Virus record (IMG/VR): IMGVR_UViG_3300005537_000062
Span: 1-23,641 of that record
Direction: 5' to 3' (one strand)
DNA: 23,641 bases
DNA from: a virus
Shown here: positions 14,851-22,013 of the stretch, piece after piece
How the letters are laid out: each line of letters starts with the position of its first letter
Position numbering within the stretch: the first letter of the stretch is position 1
Program-made: the position numbers and the translations under genes
Notes under the pieces: generated by a model
Seen by the model: only the letters and a program-made list of their open reading frames with translations
What the model was told of the DNA's origin: nothing
Databases searched by the model: none

Positions 14851-17120
14851 TTCTTCTTTGCGCCAGTCTGAGAAGGCGCGTGTCGCGCTGCTTGTGCTTT
14901 CGATTTCATCACCTCTTTGGTGTTTTCGAGATTAGCCTTATGCGTCTCTTGTTGTTGTTGAAGTTGTTGCTGATGAACTTGTGCTTGTGCATGTTGTTTC
15001 ATCAACTCACCTTGAATCTGAGCCTCGACTTGGTGTCGAGAAGCGTCAGCTTTCATTTGTGCTTCTTGAGCCATCATCTGCATCTTCTGTTGATGCTCTT
15101 GACCTTTCATTGCCAACTGAGCTTGCTGACTCTGTTGTTCCATCTGCATCTGACTCTGGGCTTGAGCTTGTTGAAGTTGCACTTGCTGTTGCTGAGCTTG
15201 CATCTTCATCTGAAGTTCTTGAGCCTTCGGATCAGGGGGCGGCGGTGGCATCTGTCCAGTCTGTTGGACGGCTTTGTTAAAGAGTTGCTCATAATTCGGA
15301 ACTTCCTGAGCTTTGAGTACTCGCGTAATAACCTGTATTGGGTCAAGTACTCCCAAGGGAAGAAGCTGGAGAAGTCCTTCTGCTTTTTGAAGCTTTTCCT
15401 GCGCGCTGACAGCATTCGGGTCCGCTGCTGGGATAACGCGATACGTTTTTTCATCAAAGTCATCTGGACCAATCGGCTCATTAATAACTGCTGAGTACGT
15501 CTGTGGATCAAGATACGTTGCATTCAGCTTGAAGAGTTTACAGAATTCTTCACTCAGAGCACGGTAGATACGCTTATAAATAGCCGTAAATACCTTCATC
15601 CCTTGTTCAACCGAAGCCATCGTGGTAGTAGCCGGAGTATTTTGCCCCGGCATCTTCCCAGTGAAAATCTCAGCGACCGATGCCAGTTCCTTACCAGAAG
15701 TGATAAGGGTTCCCATAAGTTGAAAGAGAACAGGTGACGGTTCCTTCGTGGGAAGGGGGAAAATCTGCTTCTTGAGGTCATCACCAACAGCATTAACTGC
15801 TTGCCATTGTCCGGGCATAAACCGCATATCGCCCATCCGGAGACGAAGACCTTTACCAATGAAACCACTTTGAAGGTTATTCAGTGTACCTGAGTCAATT
15901 AGTTGATTGATTAAGGTGTTAACGCTTTCGTTAAGAGGTCCAAGCAACATTCCGAAACCAATATCATAGAAGCCACCATCAGGACTAGGAATGAACCCAA
16001 ACTTTGTGTAATAATGAATTGGCTCAATGCCAGCAAGAGTACCATCATCATTAAAGAGCATCGTGTTTTCATCATATCGTGCCGTGATTCTGAGAACTTT
16101 CCTGGTTTGTCTGTGGAATGTTACAATGTAAGGCTCAGCATAACCGTCCTCATCAAGATCGTGATAGCAGTGCTGTTCAATAATCTCAAAGGGAGTTGTG
16201 TCATCATTTGTGGGCATCCACTGCGTTTGCTTAGGGTGGAAATCAAATGGAACACTAGGTGCTGTGCCCAAATCAACATCTTTTAGGAACAACTTGCTCA
16301 TCTGACGTTGTTTGACCATTCGTTTGGTCATCGGGATCATTTCACTGATCCGCTCAACATCGTGCATGTTTGTTGCCCAGTAGTTCACAACTACGTTTTT
16401 AGGCAGCAACACATGACTACAATTCTTCTTCTTGATTGAATCCCAGTAGGTCTTCTTGAACATGCAACCAACAATCGGAAGCATGATGAGAAGCTTGTCC
16501 ATCCCCTCTTCCCAACCTTCCATCTGGTGCATAATGTCGTAGGACATATATGTCGAGATACGGTCAGCTTGGTCTTGCTTCTGGTCATCAGGATCTTTAC
16601 CAATCACCTGACCGAGAACAATGTGTCCATCACTGGGAACAAGAGTAGGGTAAGCCCGAGCAGCGAACTGCATAGCAGCAGTAGACAGCATGGGATACTT
16701 AACGTTTGAAGCCTTCGGCCACGGATATGCTTTCTGTTCTTGAATTTGGAGTGCAAGTTTGGTGTATTCATCAATCTTTTGTTCCCAAACATCACGAGAC
16801 TGGAGGTCAACTTCAAATCCTTCAGCACAATCATACCCAATCTTACGTAACTTTTCTTCATCAAGATGTTCTGCAATATTCACCGATTCGATGTAACTAC
16901 GAAGTCGTTGGTGAGTTTTTTGCGTATCTGGATGAGGAATATCAGGTGTTTGTGGCGGTTGCGGCATCGCATTCATCTGCTGTTGCTGTGCCCCCGCTTG
17001 TTGTGCTACGTCCTGAAGGTTGTATGGATCTTGATTCGGGTCCATTCCTTGAGGTTGACCACCCTGGGCACCGGAGGCCATTGCTTGCATAGCCCCACCG
17101 GGCGTGTTATTAATTGGCAT
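14847..17120 (-). CDS. Portal protein
   Basis: This 757-aa protein is similar in size to P22 gp1 (725). The N-terminal 60 residues are Gln/Gly/Pro-rich. The core (about 60-600) includes YPWPKASNVKYPML (about 132-145), MPIVGCMFKKTYWDS-like hydrophobic-aromatic segments, and PIHYYTKFGFIPSPDGGFYDIGFG, a recognisable portal signature, plus GTLITSGKELASVAEIFTG before the crown. The last 140 residues are a Gln/Met/Ala-rich helix, comparable with the long barrel of P22 portals. The dodecameric ring at one capsid vertex binds terminase and the neck. It starts 5 nt after the terminase stop. Confidence 0.88.
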   Translation of the reverse strand: MPINNTPGGAMQAMASGAQGGQPQGMDPNQDPYNLQDVAQQAGAQQQQMNAMPQPPQTPDIPHPDTQKTHQRLRSYIESVNIAEHLDEEKLRKIGYDCAEGFEVDLQSRDVWEQKIDEYTKLALQIQEQKAYPWPKASNVKYPMLSTAAMQFAARAYPTLVPSDGHIVLGQVIGKDPDDQKQDQADRISTYMSYDIMHQMEGWEEGMDKLLIMLPIVGCMFKKTYWDSIKKKNCSHVLLPKNVVVNYWATNMHDVERISEMIPMTKRMVKQRQMSKLFLKDVDLGTAPSVPFDFHPKQTQWMPTNDDTTPFEIIEQHCYHDLDEDGYAEPYIVTFHRQTRKVLRITARYDENTMLFNDDGTLAGIEPIHYYTKFGFIPSPDGGFYDIGFGMLLGPLNESVNTLINQLIDSGTLNNLQSGFIGKGLRLRMGDMRFMPGQWQAVNAVGDDLKKQIFPLPTKEPSPVLFQLMGTLITSGKELASVAEIFTGKMPGQNTPATTTMASVEQGMKVFTAIYKRIYRALSEEFCKLFKLNATYLDPQTYSAVINEPIGPDDFDEKTYRVIPAADPNAVSAQEKLQKAEGLLQLLPLGVLDPIQVITRVLKAQEVPNYEQLFNKAVQQTGQMPPPPPDPKAQELQMKMQAQQQQVQLQQAQAQSQMQMEQQSQQAQLAMKGQEHQQKMQMMAQEAQMKADASRHQVEAQIQGELMKQHAQAQVHQQQLQQQQETHKANLENTKEVMKSKAQAARHAPSQTGAKKK

Positions 17121-17125
17121 TCTCT

Positions 17126-18643
17126 TCAGTATCCTGTCGTGTCAGAGCGTCCGTTATCAGACATTCCAGAGGCTTCGTATTCTTCTTGGTACGCATCCTC
17201 TTCCAGTTCATCCTTTGTTGGAGCTTCAATAATCACATCAAGCATAAGGCCAAGATAACTAAATGCATCCACCTGATCGTCATGCTTATCACGTGGAAAT
17301 CGCATCAGTTCGTCCTCGAAGGGTTGATACCAGTCCCCCGATTTATCGAATTTACATCCTTGAGCCCTCATGCGAGCCTGAATGCTACGGGCTCTTGTAA
17401 TTTTATCTTTGCCGCCGTGTTTCAATGGATACAGGGAAATGTAGTTATTGTGCTTAATCATTTCTTCCCGAAGGAACGGTCCAATAGCTTTGGACACCTG
17501 CATCTCTTCAATTCCTATTGCTTCAGGTTTATAGAGCTTCTGTAGAGCTAGGATTGTATCTACAATTTCTCGACCGTCCATTCGTTCCCGAATAACATTA
17601 CGAACCTGTATCCTTTTATCTTCATCCACTGCTCCAACAACGAACACGCTGAAGTCTGCTGTTTCTTTGTCAGAGATTGCCAAGTCGGCAGTAATATAGT
17701 AACGTACCGGCTTTTTGAGGTCATCGTCTCGAACAGGGAGAAAGTCAGCGCGTCTAAAGTAAGTCGTGGATTCGTCGATAGGAATATTGAGATATTCTTG
17801 GCTGTATCCATCTTGTGTACCATCCCTAAAGGCTTCGTCACGAAGCATACGGAACTCTTCCACACTCTTCTTTTGAGGCCACAGAAGGGCCTTAAAATCG
17901 TCTGTATGGGCACGATACTTGATCGAGGTCCACATACCACGGCGAGTCGAGTATTGTCTCAGAGGCTCTGTAATCGTCTTTTTATCGTATGGCCTAGGCA
18001 TGAGATTCTCAAGCATAGAGTCCATGTGCAGAATCGTTCCAACAATACGGACGATACCAGTATCAGATCGGCAAGGGAGAAGGGCATTTTTAAACCATTT
18101 TTTAAATTTGGATCGACGTTCCTTGTTCATCACAAGTTCATCGTTCTCCATATCGTCGCCAATAATGATATCAGGACGAGAGTTATTCCAAAGCAGACCA
18201 CGTAGTTTTTGTTCAGAGCCTTTGGCAATAATTCGAAAACGATGACCATCATTGAACTCAACGACAATATCCGTTTCACTGTCCTTAACAAACTGAACAA
18301 GACCTTTGTCATTTCTTTTCAAACCAAACAGTTCAATCAGTTGGTTGTTGTCCTGGAGGGCATTCTTGATATTCCCGAGGAAGAGTGATGCCTGGGCTTC
18401 CGTATCCGAGACAAGGAGCATGAATTTCCTTTCCCGAAAGAGTAGTGTGGCAAGGCCATACCCTAGAGTCACTGCGGTTGATTTGGCATGGCCTCGGGGA
18501 GCCGCAATAGCTACAAACTTGTTGTTCGAGCAGCATAGGTTCCACATTTCCTTGTGAAAGTCAGGTGAGGCACAGGAGTCTTCAAACGTTGGTGCCAGAA
18601 TACTTCCGACAAACCCACTCACCACATCTGCTGTGACTTTCAT
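17126..18643 (-). CDS. terL: Terminase large subunit
   Basis: This 505-aa packaging motor has an ATPase and a nuclease domain. Walker A is APRGHAKST (about 48-56). Walker B is PDIIIGDDMEND (about 157-168), whose acidic pair D163/D164 precedes E166. The coupling motif is VGTIL (about 201-205). The RNase H-like nuclease carries D320 in ITADLAIS, E379/E380 in IGIEEMQ, and D455/D456 in KHDDQVDAF. It cuts concatemers and pumps DNA through the portal using ATP. The start overlaps the HNH stop (ATGA), and the portal follows. All key residues appear intact. Confidence 0.95.
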   Translation of the reverse strand: MKVTADVVSGFVGSILAPTFEDSCASPDFHKEMWNLCCSNNKFVAIAAPRGHAKSTAVTLGYGLATLLFRERKFMLLVSDTEAQASLFLGNIKNALQDNNQLIELFGLKRNDKGLVQFVKDSETDIVVEFNDGHRFRIIAKGSEQKLRGLLWNNSRPDIIIGDDMENDELVMNKERRSKFKKWFKNALLPCRSDTGIVRIVGTILHMDSMLENLMPRPYDKKTITEPLRQYSTRRGMWTSIKYRAHTDDFKALLWPQKKSVEEFRMLRDEAFRDGTQDGYSQEYLNIPIDESTTYFRRADFLPVRDDDLKKPVRYYITADLAISDKETADFSVFVVGAVDEDKRIQVRNVIRERMDGREIVDTILALQKLYKPEAIGIEEMQVSKAIGPFLREEMIKHNNYISLYPLKHGGKDKITRARSIQARMRAQGCKFDKSGDWYQPFEDELMRFPRDKHDDQVDAFSYLGLMLDVIIEAPTKDELEEDAYQEEYEASGMSDNGRSDTTGY

Positions 18644-18897
18644 TTTGACCGATTGCCCTTCGCTCGGTTTGCACTGGCGCTAATAGCTCGCAGATTGGTC
18701 CGCTTGTTAGTACCACCTTTAGATACCGGCTTGATATGGTCCACATCTTTGCCATCACCTTTCGAAACTTTGCCTTCCTTTGCAAGTTCTCGGCGGGCAA
18801 GATCCCGTTCAACACGGGCGGCTCGTTGTTTAGGCGAGGATTCGTACTTTTTATCGTAGGAGTAATCGCGGGTTCCATCAGGATTCTTTCTCGGCAT
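18640..18897 (-). CDS. Small HNH-like endonuclease
   Basis: I start this gene at ATG 18897 (MPRKNPDGTRDY; 85 aa), since AGAGGA lies 9 nt upstream; a longer frame would need a TTG. Most of the N-terminal half is basic and helical. The C-terminal half has DVDHIKPVSKGGTNKRTNLRA, the DHI.P...GG...N.L pattern of HNH nucleases, and ends NRAKGNRSK, as in many phage proteins of this type. No zinc-binding cysteines are present. Phage HNH proteins encoded next to terminase can assist genome cutting during packaging. It overlaps TerS by 20 nt and TerL by 4 nt. Confidence 0.82.
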   Translation of the reverse strand: MPRKNPDGTRDYSYDKKYESSPKQRAARVERDLARRELAKEGKVSKGDGKDVDHIKPVSKGGTNKRTNLRAISASANRAKGNRSK

Positions 18898-19480
18898 TGT
18901 GGTTGTCCTCTTGGCCAAAAATCACGTCAGTCACTTCGACTGGCTTTGTTGTTGTTGGGGAGTTTACTTGGTTAGCAATCCGGGCAAATTGTTCTGCCAG
19001 ATTGGCTAGTGTCTTTTCGATCTTGTCTTCGGTCACTGTTTGACCCCCTAGATGACGATCTACAAGGTCTTGGCGCTGCTGGACGAGATCCAGTGCTACC
19101 TTATGTGCATCTCGCATTGCAACCGGTTTACGACGCATTTCACCCGTTTTCTGGTCAAATACGAAATCACCATTCTCAAGTCGATCTTCAAGTACATCGT
19201 ATGACTTGGTAATGATCTTTTTGAGTCGGTTACTGAGTTGCAGATCTTCTTGGAGACGAAGCTCTTCAATGAGAGTCTTCCACCATTCACTGGCTTTCCA
19301 GACCTTGAGAGTATCAAATGGGATAGAGAGAGCACCAGCAGTCAACTTAAGAGAACCAAGGATCAGATAAGTCTGTACTGCTTCAATTTTTTGACTGTCT
19401 GACCAGTGCCCCTTGCTCTTAGTGACTGCTCGCCGCCTACCCGTTGGCTTGTACTTCATCCGTGGATTATCGGTAAGCAT
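18878..19480 (-). CDS. Terminase small subunit (putative)
   Basis: This 200-aa protein opens with a basic arm (RRRAVTK, about 15-21) and a helix-turn-helix (about 26-70, QKIEAVQTYLILGSLKLTAGALSIPFDTLKVWKAS in two parts). A long charged helix for ring formation follows (about 72-155), then an acidic C-terminal tail that could contact TerL. Size, domain order and position as the first gene of the leftward operon agree with a TerS. It would recognise the packaging site, not identified here. AGGAAA lies ahead of the ATG after a roughly 140-nt leader. Confidence 0.78.
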   Translation of the reverse strand: MLTDNPRMKYKPTGRRRAVTKSKGHWSDSQKIEAVQTYLILGSLKLTAGALSIPFDTLKVWKASEWWKTLIEELRLQEDLQLSNRLKKIITKSYDVLEDRLENGDFVFDQKTGEMRRKPVAMRDAHKVALDLVQQRQDLVDRHLGGQTVTEDKIEKTLANLAEQFARIANQVNSPTTTKPVEVTDVIFGQEDNHNAEKES

Positions 19481-19513
19481 TTATGTTTCCTATGTTCGGT
19501 CCCAGCCCGGATT

Positions 19514-19561
19514 TTACACGGCGGCCAGGTACTCCGTGAGATATTGGATCACCTCCTTCAT
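19514..19561 (-). CDS. Possible 15-aa leader peptide in the late leader
   Basis: ATG 19561 opens a 15-codon frame reading MKEVIQYLTEYLAAV, ending at TAA 19514. The start codon lies in the loop of a hairpin and directly precedes the AAGGAGG tract. There is no SD before it, so translation is uncertain. It may simply be a consequence of the 16S-complementary stretch. Confidence 0.25.
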   Translation of the reverse strand: MKEVIQYLTEYLAAV

Positions 19562-19583
19562 GAGGTGGTAAACCCACTACCAC
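19544..19583 (-). promoter_or_regulatory. Late leader switch: two exclusive hairpins and an extended 16S-complementary tract
   Basis: On the minus strand, hairpin 1 pairs GTGGTA (19583-19578) with TACCAC (19570-19565). Hairpin 2 pairs CACCTC (19567-19562) with GAGGTG (19555-19550). They share 19565-19567 and cannot coexist fully. AAGGAGGTGATCC (19558-19546) is the exact complement of the 16S rRNA 3' tail, extending one or two bases further. No start codon sits at a normal distance after it, so it is not an ordinary ribosome binding site for a gene. Hairpin 2 would hide it. Confidence 0.6.
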
Positions 19584-19624
19584 ATGTAGTAAAGATTGTC
19601 AACAACTTTTACAACAGATCTACT

Positions 19625-19653
19625 ATCTTATACACTCTTAAACACTTTGTCAA
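19625..19653 (-). promoter_or_regulatory. Leftward sigma70-type promoter for the virion operon
   Basis: TTGACA (19653-19648), a 17-bp spacer and TAAGAT (19630-19625) predict initiation near 19618, giving a leader of about 140 nt before TerS. A second TTGACA (19602-19597) lies downstream with only a poor -10, so it is doubtful. Confidence 0.75.
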
Positions 19654-19656
19654 GTC

Positions 19657-19887
19657 CTATCTCACTTTGTTCGTATCTTTTTTACAACATGATAGAAAAC
19701 ACTTGACAAACTCATTAAGATAGCATAAGATATATAGTTCTTTCTTCTTTACAGAAGAGGTTTTCTTAAAAAAAGAAGCTTCTTCTGTTTCTTCTTTCTG
19801 TTCCATGTCTTTTATAAGTTCCCTAAAAAGTAAAATAAATGTAGAGACTACTGCTGAGCTTTGCTCTGCGAGGTATGGCTTCATCAT
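19657..19887 (-). CDS. Doubtful 76-aa Lys/Glu-rich ORF in the control region
   Basis: ATGATG at 19887 follows GAGGGGGAG at 7 nt, a strong SD. Upstream, ATG-ATA-TGA and a 15-codon frame starting near 19934 chain into it by stop-start overlaps. The product is AT-rich in codons and very charged, with KKK and EE runs and four Cys, and looks unlike the other proteins. A rightward promoter and its hairpin lie inside it. It may be non-coding; it is listed because of the SD. Confidence 0.25.
   Translation of the reverse strand: MMKPYLAEQSSAVVSTFILLFRELIKDMEQKEETEEASFFKKTSSVKKKELYILCYLNEFVKCFLSCCKKDTNKVR
19703..19731 (+). promoter_or_regulatory. Rightward sigma70-type promoter
   Basis: TTGACA (19703-19708), a 17-bp spacer and TAAGAT (19726-19731) predict a start near 19738. 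It shares TTGACAAA, TTAAGA and ATAAGATA with the leftward promoter; their -35 boxes lie back to back with 49 bp between, probably holding operator DNA. Confidence 0.7.
19738..19795 (+). ncRNA. Candidate short RNA: promoter-proximal long hairpin
   Basis: ACAGAAGA (19751-19758) pairs with TCTTCTGT (19781-19788). The stem continues inwards through G-U and G-C pairs and a TTCTT/AAGAA block, about 16 pairs with one bulge and a 5-nt A loop. TTTCTTCTTTC follows. From the upstream promoter this gives a roughly 58-nt hairpin RNA if termination occurs. It could instead be an attenuator or an antitermination element for the rightward genes. Confidence 0.45.
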
Positions 19888-20166
19888 ACCGAGCTCCCCC
19901 TCAAGGTAACAATCCTAGTTACTCTACTCATATCATATCAACTATCCCCCCTCCCTTTAGAAAAGTACTAGAAACGTAGTTTAGAGGGTTTCGAGCTTTT
20001 TGATCGCGTCGCTTTTCCCCCCTGCCCCCATCAAGAAATACATGGTTCATTTTAAATATTGGTGTGAATGAGAGTTATTCTCACTTAGATTTACCCTGGT
20101 TCTAAGCCATAATAGCAATCATTCTTATTTTCAATCACTTAGCCCTCATTGCGAATAGGTAACAAC
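19888..20166. other. Control-region spacer without a convincing gene
   Basis: This stretch contains pyrimidine tracts (CCCCCCTCCC near 19945 and TTTTCCCCCCTGCCCCC near 20016), several very short frames, and a TGAGA-GTTAT-TCTCA inverted repeat near 20070-20084. No strong consensus promoter is seen on the plus strand. It may hold operators or a packaging site, but nothing identifies either. Confidence 0.4.
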
Positions 20167-20259
20167 ATGGGTACTTTATCCTCTCATCTACGTGTTTTCC
20201 CTGATTGCAAGCCCCCATTTATCACCTATGATTTAGGTACACATTCACCGGGGGTTTAA
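20167..20259 (+). CDS. Putative 30-aa peptide
   Basis: ATG 20167 has AGGTAA 6 nt upstream and opens a 30-codon frame (MGTLSSHLRVFPDC to GTHSPGV). It ends at TAA 20257, two bases before the next ATG, so the pair look translationally coupled. No domain, signal or membrane segment is visible. Support comes only from SD quality and spacing. Confidence 0.45.
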   Translation: MGTLSSHLRVFPDCKPPFITYDLGTHSPGV

Positions 20260-20261
20260 CT

Positions 20262-20426
20262 ATGCCAGACGTTCTTGTTTTGATTGGTGTCTGTTTTATC
20301 TTCGCGTCACTAGGTGCGATTCTGGCACTAGGTGCAATATGGTCTGCATTGGGTTCTATTGACCATAACGACAACGGTTTTGAAATACCCAATGAGGTGC
20401 GGACTACTGACTACCATTGGAAGTGA
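20262..20426 (+). CDS. Small single-TM membrane protein (54 aa)
   Basis: ATG 20262 is preceded by GGGGG at about 7 nt and opens a 54-codon frame to TGA 20424. Residues 4-31 (VLVLIGVCFIFASLGAILAL and on) form one transmembrane helix, followed by a polar tail ending TTDYHWK. Such tiny membrane proteins at the start of early regions can act in host takeover or exclusion, but no family is recognised. Confidence 0.6.
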   Translation: MPDVLVLIGVCFIFASLGAILALGAIWSALGSIDHNDNGFEIPNEVRTTDYHWK

Positions 20427-20464
20427 AAGCGCGCAGTATCCTTTTTATTCATCTGGAGTATATT

Positions 20465-20728
20465 ATGGCTATTCTCGGTACGATCGTTCTTGAAGACACA
20501 ATTATTCACTTTGAAGTTCTGGGTGATAGCACCACTACCCGCGTGAAATACACCGTTGCAGATGGACGCACGGGCGAAAGTGAGCGTAAGGCAGTAGATG
20601 CACGGGCTTTTATGACGGCGTTGGGAATCGCTCTTGATTTTGAAGGAGACGAAAACGCTACTGTAGCGGAATACAGACAAGCGGAAAGTGTTCAGCCTGA
20701 TAACAAGAACCTGCGTTTTATCCCATAA
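20465..20728 (+). CDS. Hypothetical early protein (87 aa)
   Basis: I use ATG 20465 (MAILGTIVLEDTIIHFEV) because GGAG lies 6 nt upstream; an upstream TTG in frame is unlikely. It starts with alternating strands, then a helix (KAVDARAFMTALGIALDF, about 38-55), then an acidic loop and tail. There is no membrane span or known motif. A strong terminator follows 27 nt after the stop, so it is the last gene of this short unit. Confidence 0.72.
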   Translation: MAILGTIVLEDTIIHFEVLGDSTTTRVKYTVADGRTGESERKAVDARAFMTALGIALDFEGDENATVAEYRQAESVQPDNKNLRFIP

Positions 20729-20755
20729 GTAATAGGGTAGTTATTTACCTTACAG

Positions 20756-20774
20756 ACCGCCTTCGGGCGGTTTT
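20756..20774 (+). terminator. Intrinsic terminator with UUCG loop
   Basis: ACCGCC-TTCG-GGCGGT gives a 6-bp GC stem with a C(UUCG)G tetraloop, followed by TTTC. It ends the unit encoding the 87-aa protein. Confidence 0.85.
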
Positions 20775-20838
20775 CATTTACCTTACAATTAAGTAAGTGT
20801 TTAATAAATGTAACAGTTGGTATGTCCCCATTAAACTG

Positions 20839-20847
20839 TGCTATACT
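20839..20847 (+). promoter_or_regulatory. Extended -10 promoter candidate
   Basis: TGC-TATACT at 20839-20847 fits an extended -10 element. The nearest -35-like box (TTGGTA, 20817-20822) is 19 bp away and poor. What it would transcribe before the stronger promoter at 21035 is unclear. Confidence 0.4.
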
Positions 20848-21034
20848 TACTATGTAGTCGGAATTCCGCAATCGAATAGGTACACTATCGGAATGAAAAA
20901 CCGATTAAAAAATAGATTAGTTTTTCCTGGTAGATCGTATAAAATGACAGTTCATGCAATATTTTCCGACCCTTGTTTAACCCTGCCTTTCGGGTTGTAA
21001 GCAAAGTAACAAGGGTTAGTACTCAAAAAAGTTC
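20848..21034. other. Gene-free stretch with nested inverted repeats
   Basis: It holds a perfect 10-bp palindrome CGGAATTCCG (20859-20868), an ATCGG/CCGAT repeat (20888-20906), and a larger nested inverted repeat (20969-21016). A 35-codon frame from ATG 20893 lacks an SD and is not called. It looks like regulatory DNA ahead of the main early promoter. Confidence 0.45.
20969..21016. repeat. Nested inverted repeat upstream of the main early promoter
   Basis: ACCCTTGTT (20969-20977) is inverted as AACAAGGGT (21008-21016), enclosing AACCC (20979-20983) and GGGTT (20992-20996). The right arm ends 18 bp before the -35 box. There is no T-run, so an operator or cruciform is more likely than a terminator. 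Confidence 0.6.
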
Positions 21035-21062
21035 TTGAAAATCTGTTTGGAGTGTGTATAAT
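21035..21062 (+). promoter_or_regulatory. Strong sigma70-type early promoter
   Basis: TTGAAA (21035-21040), a 16-bp spacer and a perfect TATAAT (21057-21062) predict initiation near 21069. It drives the 297-aa gene and possibly the two small genes beyond the ribozyme. Confidence 0.85.
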
Positions 21063-21069
21063 GGGTTTC

Positions 21070-21089
21070 AGAGACAAACACCTGTCTCT
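21070..21089 (+). promoter_or_regulatory. Hairpin at the predicted 5' end of the early mRNA
   Basis: AGAGACA (21070-21076) and TGTCTCT (21083-21089) form a perfect 7-bp stem with a 6-nt loop, beginning within a base or so of the predicted transcription start. Hairpins at the extreme 5' end slow RNase E attack in enterobacterial mRNAs such as ompA. Confidence 0.65.
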
Positions 21090-21117
21090 TTTCCTGGAAC
21101 ATTCAAAGGGGTATATG

Positions 21118-22011
21118 ATGGATACGGCAACCAATGCGGTAGTGTCTGGCAAAATGGAACCTGTCGGCAAACAAGAGGCGAAGCCTCAATTGCTCGTGAC
21201 TGGGCAATGGCTGTATGACAATTTCGTGCAGTCTGACGAAACACAAATCACGCGTATGCACTCAATTCGCGCATTGGTTGAAAAAGACGTTGATGCATTC
21301 CAGATCAACGGCGCGTGCGAAAAGATGATCGAAAAGGCCAAAGAAGTAGACAAGGTCAACGGTTGCCCGGAAAAGGTAGTTGACGAAAAGACGGGCAAAG
21401 AGCGCGCGTATCGTGGTCCGAAGACGCAGCAAGCAATGAACGTTCGTACGATCATTCAAAATTCATGGGGGGCTCTGAAGTTCGCACGAAAGGAACTTGA
21501 AGCGCTCGGGTATGATGACCGGACGGGCTACAATGCAATGCAGGTGCTTGCCAAACGTGCACTTGATGCAAAGCACATTAAATGGCTCGGCACTCCGCTT
21601 GCTACGCCAGAAGAAAAAGAGCGCAAGGCGATTGCCAAGTCGCAAAAGGCGATTACAGGTGTACGCGCTCAAGTTATGAGTGATAACCCGCAAAACGCGG
21701 GCGAAACAGACGAAGAATACCTTGCCCGGATTCTCAAGCTGTCGAATAAAGAAGTGGAAAAGGCAAGGGAAGAGAACGAACAAGCGGCAGTAACGGCTAT
21801 CGTTGATCTTCTGTTCTCGAAGCATGACAAGGCTCGTATGTCGCGCGTCATGCAAGAAATTGCTAACCGTCTTGGTTTGGAATTGACGGATGACAGCGAA
21901 GCCGATACGCACGCGGAAGAAATAGCTGATCAAGCGAACATTGACGCAATACAAGAGGCTGAAGCCAACGCAGTAACGCAGGAACAAGTGGAAGAAGTTC
22001 ACCACGAGTAA
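21118..22011 (+). CDS. Main early protein of unknown function (297 aa)
   Basis: I choose ATG 21118 (MDTATNAVVSG) since AAAGGGG lies 6 nt upstream; ATG 21115 is possible, and upstream starts fall inside the -10 box. The protein is highly charged and mostly helical, with no membrane span. Residues 90-150 include RTIIQNSWGALKFARKELEALGYD. A Lys/Arg-rich helix follows around 165-180. ETDEEYLARILKLSNKEVEKAREENE (about 199-224, shown in two halves) looks coiled-coil, and the C-terminal 40 residues are acidic (Glu/Asp/Gln/Ala). I do not recognise a family. A strong promoter, a 5' hairpin and a ribozyme two bases after the stop suggest high and carefully limited expression. Confidence 0.85.
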   Translation: MDTATNAVVSGKMEPVGKQEAKPQLLVTGQWLYDNFVQSDETQITRMHSIRALVEKDVDAFQINGACEKMIEKAKEVDKVNGCPEKVVDEKTGKERAYRGPKTQQAMNVRTIIQNSWGALKFARKELEALGYDDRTGYNAMQVLAKRALDAKHIKWLGTPLATPEEKERKAIAKSQKAITGVRAQVMSDNPQNAGETDEEYLARILKLSNKEVEKAREENEQAAVTAIVDLLFSKHDKARMSRVMQEIANRLGLELTDDSEADTHAEEIADQANIDAIQEAEANAVTQEQVEEVHHE

Positions 22012-22013
22012 TA

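Noticed and set aside
18898-18918. Longer HNH start at TTG 18918
   Set aside because: ATG 18897 has a good SD at proper spacing; the TTG has none.
19406-19723. 105-aa plus-strand frame across the late leader
   Set aside because: Begins inside antisense TerS and runs through the promoter region; no SD.
20797-21000. 67-aa frame (or 35 aa from ATG 20893) before the early promoter
   Set aside because: No SD, crosses an extended -10 and several inverted repeats.
21463-22005. 180-aa minus-strand frame opposite the 297-aa gene
   Set aside because: Phe/Cys/Arg-rich reverse of a Lys/Glu-rich coding sequence; no promoter or SD.
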